Both the position numbers and the translations under genes were made by a program. This document shows, one piece after another, positions 14,085-21,124 of a stretch of DNA of 21,228 nt. The notes beneath the pieces were generated by a model. That model made no database searches and was not told the origin of the DNA. It saw nothing but the letters and a program-made list of their open reading frames with translations. The DNA lies in the NCBI RefSeq assembly GCF_938030725.1, contig NZ_CALHIQ010000120.1, positions 1 through 21,228 of the forward strand. Reading direction: 5' to 3'. The stretch's first letter is position 1; every line of letters starts with the position of its first letter. Source of the stretch: an uncultured Fretibacterium sp. GTDB taxonomy: Bacteria; Synergistota; Synergistia; Synergistales; Aminobacteriaceae.

Positions 14085-14639
14085 ATGATCACAGGACGCA
14101 AAGGCGAGACCCGCAACGTCTACAGTTGTCTTTTCGAGGATCGCATCGTCTTCCTTGGAAGCCCCATCGACGACGAGGTCGCGAACCACATCGTCGCACA
14201 ACTGTTGCTGCTGGCAAATCGGGACCAGAAGAAGGAGATCAGCCTGTACATCAACAGCCCCGGAGGCAGCGTGACGGCCGGACTGGCGATCTACGACACG
14301 ATGCAGTTCGTCTCCTGTCCGGTGGCTACCACCTGCATCGGTCAGGCGGCAAGCATGGGAGCCGTCCTCCTCGCCGCTGGGACGAAGGGCAGGCGGAGCG
14401 CGCTCCCCCACTCGAAGATCATGCTCCACCAACCTCTCGGCGGGACGGGAGGACAGGCCTCGGACGTGGCGATCTTCGCCCAGGAGCTCCTCAGGACGCG
14501 CAAGGTCCTGAACGCCCTCATAGCCCGTCACACGGCTCAGAAGCTCGAGAACGTCGAGAAGGACACGGATCGGGATTTCTTTATGTCCGCCCAGGAAGCG
14601 CAGAAGTACGGGATCATCGACGAGGTCATTCGGGATTGA
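14085..14639 (+). CDS. ClpP-type serine peptidase (second-copy type, short N terminus)
   Basis: A ClpP protease subunit of 184 residues with an intact triad: Ser90 in GQAASMGA, His115 in IMLHQPLGG, and Asp164 in TDRDFFMSAQEA. The 25- and 74-residue spacings from Ser equal those of E. coli ClpP. YINSPGGSVTAGLAIYDTMQ (strand and oxyanion region) is also typical. The N terminus is unusual: only about ten residues precede the first conserved helix, and the hydrophobic VPMVIE-type axial hairpin that gates the pore and contacts the ATPase is missing. GGGAGGAACG just before the ATG supplies the ribosome-binding site. The gene is not beside tig or clpX, where a housekeeping clpP commonly lies, but next to a stand-alone AAA+ protein, so it is likely a dedicated peptidase for this operon. 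Confidence 0.92.
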   Translation: MITGRKGETRNVYSCLFEDRIVFLGSPIDDEVANHIVAQLLLLANRDQKKEISLYINSPGGSVTAGLAIYDTMQFVSCPVATTCIGQAASMGAVLLAAGTKGRRSALPHSKIMLHQPLGGTGGQASDVAIFAQELLRTRKVLNALIARHTAQKLENVEKDTDRDFFMSAQEAQKYGIIDEVIRD

Positions 14640-14704
14640 ATCCACATGGATACGACCCCGCGATCACGGCGAAACAGGGTAAAACTTTCGAGGAGGGCCT
14701 TGAG

Positions 14705-17398
14705 ATGCCGAAGGATGTGCTCTATCCAACCCCTGATCAGATCAAAAGGATAAGAGATTACTGCGAAAAATGGGTGGAGGCTCAAGCGGTCGTGCGGCGC
14801 CGCATGGACGCTTACGAGGAGGACTACGCCGCTTTCGAGAAGAAAAAGGCGGAGAAGGGGAATCCCACCCTCCTCGATGACGACCCGGCCGGGAGGACGT
14901 GGGTCGAAAAGATACGCGATGAGCTCAACGGTGAATTCCAACTCGATAAAGGCTACGCCCTCATCGTAGATGGCCCGGATAAGGTTCGATGTTGGGCGCC
15001 GAACGACATCGCCGCGGTGACGGACCTGCACGTCACGACGATAACGCGCCGCCTGAACGCGATCGGGAAGGCCCACTCGGCGGACTGGCGGAGGCGACTG
15101 AAGGCCTGCACGCACAAGACGGAGAGACCTCCCGTATACGGCGACGGCATCTTCGACGTCTTGATGGATTGGAAGGCCGAGGACTACCTGAAGAAAACGA
15201 TCCTCGACCCGCACCACTACAAGGGGGAGAAACTCTCCAAGGAGGATGAATATCAGATCCGTAGCTTCTGGCAGGAGGCAATGGACGAGGCCAGGAGAGC
15301 GTACGACGACAGGAGGGCCGAGGAGCCGGAGGTGAGCCCGGAGCAGGAGGAAGAGCTGCTGCGCTTCGTCATGGACGTTTCGGCCGAAGATGAGCCGGAG
15401 TGGTCGTTCCGGCTCCCATGGGACAGGCCGTCTCATCACGGGGACGTTCCGGACGAGGGAGAGCCGAGGGGGGCGGCACTTGGAGGGTTCAAGGACGCCT
15501 TCACGGAGCTTTGGCACAGCATGTCGCACTGGAAGGGGAACCTGAGCGCAGCCGCCCTCCTGTCGATCTACTCGGAACTGTCCCTCATCTTGAGCAGCCT
15601 CTACGCCTGGTTCCCCCTGATCGCTCTTTTGGTCCTCGCGACGTGCTTCCTGTGCCTGCGGTACAGGGTTCCGCCGCGGTCCTTCTGGGGCGCCACGGGG
15701 TCCACCGCGATCCTGTTCCTGGGGCTGTGGGTCCTCTGCTTCGTGGGGCGCGGCTTCTCCGCGGAGAACCCCAGCCCCCTGATGCGCATCCCCCTGATGA
15801 AGGACCTTCAGCAGGGCATCGCCCGTCTGGAGGGCATCGAGGCGAGGCGGACCGCCGAAACTCAGGCGATGTTGGAGGAGGCGCTGCAGGTCACCCACGC
15901 CTTCCTGCGGGAACGGCGCAGGACCGACACGCCCGTGTCGGAGGCGGAGTACCAGCAGATGCTGCACAAGACCGAGGCGCGGGAGACCCCGGAGTCCCTC
16001 CGGCCCCTCCGCTCCGAGCTGCGCGTCAACGAAGCCCTGATCTACCTCCACTGGGCCTTCGACGATTACCGGTCGGGCCTCACCAAGCTCCAGGCGGCGG
16101 AACAGCTTCTGCTCCAGACCAGGGAGGAACTGACGCTGGCCGGACGAGGACACGACGTCCTTCGGGGAAGGACCGCCCTCGCGCTGTCCGAGGTCCTCTA
16201 CGCCGGCATGGAGCGCGGCCTGTGGGGCGAACGTGCGGACGAGGCCATCCGCGCAGCCGACATGGCGTCGTCGCTCCTGCGGGACCGAGAGCCACGGGAG
16301 GCGATTGTGGCTCAGGAGGCCCGTTCCCACCTTCTCTACTTCCGCGGAGGACAGTCCATCGACCCGAACTCGGCGGACCTTCGGCACGCCGAGGAGGCCG
16401 CGCGGGAGGGCCTTGCCCTCTCTGCGCGGAACGAGGGCTTCCTGTACCCTGAACTCGCCTTGGCACTGGGGCTTGCCCTGTCGGCCCAGGAGAACGCCAG
16501 AAAGGCCATTCAAGCCTTCACGGACGGCCTCCGGCACACGGACATGCAGCTCCAGCCCAACCTGTACGTCGCGCTCTCCGCGGCTCTGGCGGATGCCAAC
16601 GCAGTGCTCTGCCTCGGCACGAAGGACCCCGTCTCGCGCAGGGATGCCGAAATGGCGCTGTCGGCGGCCTTCGGCGTCATGAACCGCTACGCTCATCTGA
16701 CCTCGGACGCTTTCCTGCACTTCGCGCTGGCGCGGGCCTCCCTCGCCGCGGGGCTGGCGGCGCAGAACGGAGAGGACCTCGAACGGGCACTTTCGAGCGT
16801 GAACCGGGTCCTCGACGTCTGGACGTTCACCCCCTACACGTCGAACCACATCCAGGCGGCCTGTACCAAGGCCGCGATCCTGACGGGGATGACCTTCCTG
16901 CCCAAAAAGCACGAGGACTTCGACAGGCTGGAGAAGGCGGGGATCGAGATGGGCTCCGGGGCGGGCGATATCCTTCGGAACGCCGCGCGCGACGCCCGCA
17001 GGACGCGCATCCTGATGGATCAGGCCGTCAACCGCGACGCCCTGCGCAAGGCCGTTCAGACTTTGGAGCAGATCGCCTACTACGACCGGACCAACCCGAC
17101 CCTCGCTCGGAAGTGCGCCACGGACCTGTTCAACGCCTACCTGGTCCTGGTGGAGGCCCACGCCGCTGCGGGGGCCATGGATAAGCTGTTCGGGCCGGAG
17201 GACGACGAGGATCACTGTGCCGCGGCAGAACGGGCCCTCCACCGCGCCCGTGAGCTGGCCGGAGGGCAGGGGACGAAGAAGATCGAGCGCGCGGAGTCGT
17301 CCTTGCAAAGACTCCGCCTGTCCTCCAGCGCGGCACAGATGCTGATGCGCCTGTCCGGAAAGACGTCGCAGGACCTCATGGGTCGAACGGCGCGCTGA
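14705..17398 (+). CDS. Membrane protein with a cytoplasmic HTH-like region and a long helical-repeat domain
   Basis: An 897-residue protein of unknown family. GAGGAGGG at 14691-14698 marks the ATG at 14705. Residues 1-90 are charged and helical. About residues 97-120 (APNDIAAVTDLHVTTITRRL) look like a helix-turn-helix; WRRRLKACTHK follows. An acidic, Pro-rich linker (about 215-265) leads to hydrophobic segments near 281-299, 301-318 and 329-348, with the basic RYRVPPR loop between the last two. By the positive-inside rule the N part is cytoplasmic and the C part outside the membrane; with only two true segments it would be inside. From about 360 to the end there is a TPR-like helical solenoid, e.g. 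DEAIRAADMASSLL and ARKAIQAFTDGLRHTD. It is the last gene of the operon. It could be a membrane-bound regulator or an anchor for the ClpP/AAA partners. The tail overlaps the opposite-strand gene by 23 bases. Confidence 0.75.
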   Translation: MPKDVLYPTPDQIKRIRDYCEKWVEAQAVVRRRMDAYEEDYAAFEKKKAEKGNPTLLDDDPAGRTWVEKIRDELNGEFQLDKGYALIVDGPDKVRCWAPNDIAAVTDLHVTTITRRLNAIGKAHSADWRRRLKACTHKTERPPVYGDGIFDVLMDWKAEDYLKKTILDPHHYKGEKLSKEDEYQIRSFWQEAMDEARRAYDDRRAEEPEVSPEQEEELLRFVMDVSAEDEPEWSFRLPWDRPSHHGDVPDEGEPRGAALGGFKDAFTELWHSMSHWKGNLSAAALLSIYSELSLILSSLYAWFPLIALLVLATCFLCLRYRVPPRSFWGATGSTAILFLGLWVLCFVGRGFSAENPSPLMRIPLMKDLQQGIARLEGIEARRTAETQAMLEEALQVTHAFLRERRRTDTPVSEAEYQQMLHKTEARETPESLRPLRSELRVNEALIYLHWAFDDYRSGLTKLQAAEQLLLQTREELTLAGRGHDVLRGRTALALSEVLYAGMERGLWGERADEAIRAADMASSLLRDREPREAIVAQEARSHLLYFRGGQSIDPNSADLRHAEEAAREGLALSARNEGFLYPELALALGLALSAQENARKAIQAFTDGLRHTDMQLQPNLYVALSAALADANAVLCLGTKDPVSRRDAEMALSAAFGVMNRYAHLTSDAFLHFALARASLAAGLAAQNGEDLERALSSVNRVLDVWTFTPYTSNHIQAACTKAAILTGMTFLPKKHEDFDRLEKAGIEMGSGAGDILRNAARDARRTRILMDQAVNRDALRKAVQTLEQIAYYDRTNPTLARKCATDLFNAYLVLVEAHAAAGAMDKLFGPEDDEDHCAAAERALHRARELAGGQGTKKIERAESSLQRLRLSSSAAQMLMRLSGKTSQDLMGRTAR

Positions 17399-18383
17399 AG
17401 CGACCGCGCGGAGCCTCGTAGGGGATGCCGAAGTCCGCGCAGATACCCCGCGTAAAGAGCAAGTGAACGACCGGAACGCCGCGCGCGAGGTATTCATAGA
17501 TCAGTCCTCGTTCCTCATTTTGGGGGATGGAGGCCGGCTTCCTCAGGAGCCCGTGTCCGAGGCTCAGGACCTTCATTTCCCCCGCGCCCTCCGCCCCAAG
17601 GCTCGTGGCGGGGCCGCCGCAACTGACAAAACACCGGACGCCGGGGGGCGCGTCGAAGATGTCGAGTCGCCGCCGAATGGCGCCCGACAGGGAGGGTTCC
17701 TCGATGCTGGGTTCGCTCCGCGAATCCAGCAAGGACCGCACCGTCGGCCAGGGGTCCTCCAGGAGCGTCTCCGCCAGCCGATCCCCTGCCCCGCCCGGTG
17801 AGACCGCCGCAAGGCGCGTTCGCAGAAGCCCCTGTCGGTTCAAGAGGTCCAACATGACGGGGAATGTAAACCCCGGGGTCGTCCCGCCGTACATGGAGGA
17901 CCCATAGGACAGAACCATCCGCACCTTGAGCCCCATGACCTCCGCGGCGCAGAGAACGGCAAGGGAATAGCCGGGGAATGAGCCGCTGGCGTTGACGGCG
18001 ATCCAGTCCCCCGATACCGTTCCGGCTCGCCGCAGGTACGCCTCCACCGCGTCCGCCATCTCAGGCCGCGCGGACGCGCGCTTGTCCGCCAGGTCGCCGA
18101 GGGTGGTCGTCAGCGGGGAGAACTCCACGCCGATCAGGCCGCTTCCGTCGGGGTCCGTCTCCGGATCGAACAGCCCCAGCCGGCTCCTCTCCACCAGAAG
18201 GACGTTCTCGCACCGCCGCATGAGCTCTGCGGCCTGCCGTGCGGCGGCCGGTGAAGGGAGCGGCCCCAGCAGCATCGCGCAGAGCAAAGCCGCCAAAGCC
18301 TTTCTCGGGAACCCGTTCCCACTTCGCCCCAAAAGGGCGGAGCGGCCCGAAGGCCGCTCCGCAACACGTTGAACGACGTTCAT
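17376..18383 (-). CDS. Poly-gamma-glutamate-system-like protein, membrane-anchored
   Basis: An approximately 335-residue protein with an N-terminal hydrophobic anchor or signal (FPRKALAALLCAMLLGPLP). The segments LGLFDPETDPDGSGLIGVEF, PLTTTLGDLADKRASARP, WIAVNASGSFPGYSLAVLCA and VRMVLSYGSSMYGGTTPGFT are what I associate with the 'poly-gamma-glutamate system protein' family found near capsule PgsB/C/A genes. None of those partners is in the window; the biochemical role is unknown. The start is uncertain: the ATG at 18383 is 11 bases after the dipeptidase stop but has only a weak ribosome-binding site, and codons 8-16 encode an 11-bp perfect hairpin. A TTG just beyond that hairpin would give a cleaner signal peptide. 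It forms an operon with the dipeptidase fragment. Confidence 0.65.
   Translation of the reverse strand: MNVVQRVAERPSGRSALLGRSGNGFPRKALAALLCAMLLGPLPSPAAARQAAELMRRCENVLLVERSRLGLFDPETDPDGSGLIGVEFSPLTTTLGDLADKRASARPEMADAVEAYLRRAGTVSGDWIAVNASGSFPGYSLAVLCAAEVMGLKVRMVLSYGSSMYGGTTPGFTFPVMLDLLNRQGLLRTRLAAVSPGGAGDRLAETLLEDPWPTVRSLLDSRSEPSIEEPSLSGAIRRRLDIFDAPPGVRCFVSCGGPATSLGAEGAGEMKVLSLGHGLLRKPASIPQNEERGLIYEYLARGVPVVHLLFTRGICADFGIPYEAPRGRFSAPFDP
18331..18362 (-). terminator. Terminator-like UUCG hairpin inside the annotated 5' end of the poly-gamma-glutamate gene
   Basis: On the minus strand an 11-bp perfect GC-rich stem (18362-18352 with 18347-18337) closes a TTCG tetraloop and is followed by CCTTTTGGGG. 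It lies 33 bases after the dipeptidase stop. It may terminate or attenuate transcription out of the dipeptidase gene. The T run is short (four), so the call is moderate. Confidence 0.45.
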
Positions 18384-18394
18384 GACGTCCCCGT

Positions 18395-19357
18395 CTACTT
18401 CTTGGGGGCCTCCTTGGAGGATCGGCGCAGGGTATCGAAGCCCACCGTCTTGTTCCACCACTCAGGATACGGCGTTGCCTTGACGTCCGTGTAACCCAGA
18501 GCGTACTTGGAGAGCAGGCGATCTCCCAAGGACTGCCAGCGGTCGTGCCAATCCGTGGCGTGGCTGTAGGCGAAGTCCGTGATCAGGTCGATGGCGTCGT
18601 CCCGCTTGTCGTCCTTGATCAACTGCGCTGCGGCGTTCTGGATCAGCGGGGCCTGGAGGTAGAGGGGCTTCAGCTTGGCGTCGCGGGCCTTGTGGATCTC
18701 CTCGCGGGCATCCTGGTAGCGCAGGCCCGCGATCTCCTGCACGCGGGTGCAGGTCCACCAGCCGGACTTCGGGTCGTAGGGATGGAAGCGGTCGCCGATG
18801 GAGTAAAGCGGGGGCAGCGCCCTCATGATCGGCCACAGCGGCGTGATGTAGGTGGTGTCCGGCGCGCCATAGCCGTACCAGCTGATGCCGCGGACCTCCT
18901 CGGGAAGGTCCCCGCGAACCTGCGCAATGTGCACGTAGCAGGTGCGCATCATGTTGATGGAGCGCTCCCAGGAAGCGTCGGGGTTCTCCTTGCTGGAGTT
19001 GGCAAAGCGGATGGGGTTCCCCCACGGGCCGGCCTGGATGCCCTGGCTCAGGTCGAAGGACGTCCCCGCGTACCAGTCGCCCTTGATCGTGAAGATGTCC
19101 TGAACGGTCAGCTTGCGGTCCGGCTTGATGGACATCGGATAATCGTACTCGTCCGGTCCCATCTTGAAGCTCTCCGGCGCCAACAGGGACAGCACGCGCC
19201 ACTCGCGGCGCGTCGAGTAGAGCTCCGTCGAGGGCGAGTAGACATCGGCCGGGCTGAAGTCCTTCTCGTTCACGTCCTTGGCCTCGATGAAGCCGTTCTT
19301 CACGGCGAAGTCCACCAGGTCCGGGCAGTGCATCACGTTTTCCTTGTCCGTCAAGTC
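18395..19357 (-). CDS. C69-family (PepD-like) dipeptidase, N-terminal part missing
   Basis: C69 dipeptidases are Ntn-hydrolases that use an N-terminal Cys to cleave dipeptides. About 320 residues of C-terminal sequence remain, beginning near DLTDKENVMHCPDLVDFAVK, which is the internal N(V/F)MxxPDL segment of the family, and running through FSPADVYSPSTELYSTRREW, DIFTIKGDWYAGTSFDLSQG, PWGNPIRF and the late TCYVHIAQVRGDLPEEVRGI and WYGYGAPDTTYITPLW motifs. Upstream of position ~19357 the minus-strand frame stays open, but it is the shadow of the BACON protein on the other strand and has no dipeptidase character. The catalytic N terminus (about 200 residues) is therefore absent. As the break coincides with foreign-looking sequence, I think the intact gene was cut by a false join, not by evolution. 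Confidence 0.88.
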   Translation of the reverse strand, partial: DLTDKENVMHCPDLVDFAVKNGFIEAKDVNEKDFSPADVYSPSTELYSTRREWRVLSLLAPESFKMGPDEYDYPMSIKPDRKLTVQDIFTIKGDWYAGTSFDLSQGIQAGPWGNPIRFANSSKENPDASWERSINMMRTCYVHIAQVRGDLPEEVRGISWYGYGAPDTTYITPLWPIMRALPPLYSIGDRFHPYDPKSGWWTCTRVQEIAGLRYQDAREEIHKARDAKLKPLYLQAPLIQNAAAQLIKDDKRDDAIDLITDFAYSHATDWHDRWQSLGDRLLSKYALGYTDVKATPYPEWWNKTVGFDTLRRSSKEAPKK

Positions 19358-19362
19358 AAGGT
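19349..19362. other. Probable chimeric junction between two genomes
   Basis: Left of this point the minus strand encodes the dipeptidase; right of it the plus strand encodes the interior of a BACON protein starting VKVTQAGG. Both proteins are cut in mid-domain within about ten bases of each other, at the tandem TCAAGTCAAG (19351-19360). No insertion-sequence ends, target duplication or integrase is seen. Confidence 0.7.
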
Positions 19363-21124
19363 GACGCAGGCGGGCGGCGCGAAGCCCAATCCCCCCTCCC
19401 CCATTCGGACAGAGCCGGATGAGCTCACGCTGAACGCCAACGGTACCTCGCAGTACCTGCAAGTGCGGGCCAATGGCAGCTGGACGGTGAGCGCCTCGGA
19501 GAACTGGGTCACTGCTCCTAAATCGGGGGCCGGCGACGAGAAGATTAATGTCGGCGCTAAGCCCAACAATAGCTCCAAGGAACGCACCGCCAAGCTCACC
19601 TTCAAGCTCAACAACGGAAAAGGTGAGATCACGGTCACAATTAAGCAGGGCGCGAGCATTAGGCCCCAATCACTGATCAGCAGCGCTGCCAAACGGCTGA
19701 ATCTGAAGAAAGACGGCGGGACACAATTGGTCGATGTCAATGTCGGATCCTCCAACTCGGATATTCAGCCGTCCGTGGGGAAAGATGTCGCCGACTGGCT
19801 GAAGGTCTCTTTTGAGAAGGGCACAAACCGAATCAAAGTGGAGACTCAAAAGAACACCGGATACAAGAAGCGTGTCGGCCTAGTGAAGGTGATCTTAAAC
19901 GAGAACGGCCAGCAGATCGAAGACGAGTTTTACGTAGTGCAGGATCCGGAGACTAAGCCTGCCGTGGCCGTCAGCGGAATCTCGCTCAATCCCGCAGCCA
20001 TGACCATGGGCGGCGGTGGCGGCACGGTCGGCTTCAACGTCTATGCCGACAAGGGATGGACGATCAGCGGCAGCCCCGACTGGATGCACCCCGACGCCAC
20101 ACGTGGCTCGGGCACGCGCCTCGTCATCGTCCGCTTCGACCGCAATGAGTCCGGCGCCGAACGCACGGGCAAGCTCACCGTCAAGAGCGACGACGGCAAA
20201 GCCGAACGCACCTTCACCCTCACCCAGCGCGCCGGCCAACGCAAGCCCACGCCCAGCCCCGGCAGCACCCCACCCGAGGAATACGACTACGACCTGGCGC
20301 TGAACCCCGAAGAGATCACCGTCGGCCCGTCGGACGGCGCCGGTAGCTCGATCAGCGTCGCGACGAGTCGCCTCTGGGCCGGCTCCACGACCGAGGACTG
20401 GATCAAGCTCAATCAAGCCGTAGGCCGCGGCAATGGCTCGTTCACGTTCACCGTCGCCCCCAACCCGTCCAAGGAGATGCGCCACGGCACGATCACCGTC
20501 CGCACCGAGCAAGGCATGGACGAGCTGAAAGTGGCCATCCACCAGCAGGGCAACGACGGCACCATCGTGCCACCCTCCGAGGTGAAGGTCTCTAACGTCA
20601 CCCTCGACCCGGCCACGATCACCGTCAACGGCGACCTCTCCACGGCGCTCATCTCGGCCATCGTCTCGCCGGACAACGCGCGCAACAAGGGTCTCCTCTG
20701 GATGAGCTCCAACGCCTCCGTGGCCACCGTGCAAGTCTTCACCCCGACGCTGTCGGCCGCACTGCCCCAGCTGCGCTTCGCCCCCGACGCCGACGACTAC
20801 GCACTCGTGACCATCGTCGGCAAGGGTAAGGCCACGATCGCCGCCACCACCTCCGACGGCAGTGGCATCGTCGCCCGCTGCGAGGTGAACGTCCTCTCGA
20901 CCGTCGCCAACACCGTGCCCTACGCCCCACAGGCGAAGGTCTACACCGTCGGCCCGACGCTCTACCTCTCCCTCCCCACCGCAGAGGCGGTGCAGGTCTA
21001 CACCCTCGCCGGCACGCTCTACCGCACCTGGCAAGCCCCCGCCGGCGACACCTCGCTGACCCTCCCCGCCGGCACCTACATCGTCAAGGTCGGCCCGCTG
21101 ACGGAGAAGGTGGTGGTTCGGTAG
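19355..21124 (+). CDS. BACON/Ig-like repeat surface protein with type IX secretion-like tail (5'-truncated)
   Basis: About 590 residues of a modular extracellular protein. It enters at the last strand of one BACON-type domain (VKVTQAGG), followed by further all-beta modules of 85-95 residues. BACON-like modules cover roughly 19390-19660 (ELTLNANGTSQYLQVRANGS, WTVSASENWV), 19660-19960 (degenerate), 19970-20240 (WTISGSPDWM, RTGKLTVKSDDG) and 20280-20560 (ITVGPSDGAG, HGTITVRTEQG). A bacterial Ig-like (Big_2) module follows at 20590-20905 (VTLDPATITVNG, WMSSNASVATV). The last ~60 residues (VQVYTLAGTLYRTWQAPAG, LPAGTYIVKVG, TEKVVVR) look like a Bacteroidota type IX sorting domain. BACON proteins are largely confined to Bacteroidota, so this piece probably does not belong to the organism of the rest of the window. 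The longer open frame upstream is the shadow of the dipeptidase. Confidence 0.85.
   Translation, partial: VKVTQAGGAKPNPPSPIRTEPDELTLNANGTSQYLQVRANGSWTVSASENWVTAPKSGAGDEKINVGAKPNNSSKERTAKLTFKLNNGKGEITVTIKQGASIRPQSLISSAAKRLNLKKDGGTQLVDVNVGSSNSDIQPSVGKDVADWLKVSFEKGTNRIKVETQKNTGYKKRVGLVKVILNENGQQIEDEFYVVQDPETKPAVAVSGISLNPAAMTMGGGGGTVGFNVYADKGWTISGSPDWMHPDATRGSGTRLVIVRFDRNESGAERTGKLTVKSDDGKAERTFTLTQRAGQRKPTPSPGSTPPEEYDYDLALNPEEITVGPSDGAGSSISVATSRLWAGSTTEDWIKLNQAVGRGNGSFTFTVAPNPSKEMRHGTITVRTEQGMDELKVAIHQQGNDGTIVPPSEVKVSNVTLDPATITVNGDLSTALISAIVSPDNARNKGLLWMSSNASVATVQVFTPTLSAALPQLRFAPDADDYALVTIVGKGKATIAATTSDGSGIVARCEVNVLSTVANTVPYAPQAKVYTVGPTLYLSLPTAEAVQVYTLAGTLYRTWQAPAGDTSLTLPAGTYIVKVGPLTEKVVVR

Noticed and set aside
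14048..14704. N-terminal extension of the membrane protein frame back to 14048
   Set aside because: This stretch is the +1 shadow of clpP (Arg/His/Gly-rich); a strong ribosome-binding site precedes the ATG at 14705.
14537..17497. 986-residue minus-strand open frame opposite the membrane protein
   Set aside because: A GC-rich shadow frame; no domain pattern or ribosome-binding site, while the plus strand has a coherent protein with membrane segments and repeats.
18545..19354. N-terminal extension of the BACON protein frame across the dipeptidase
   Set aside because: The translated stretch is an antisense shadow without domain character; BACON-like sequence begins only at about 19355.
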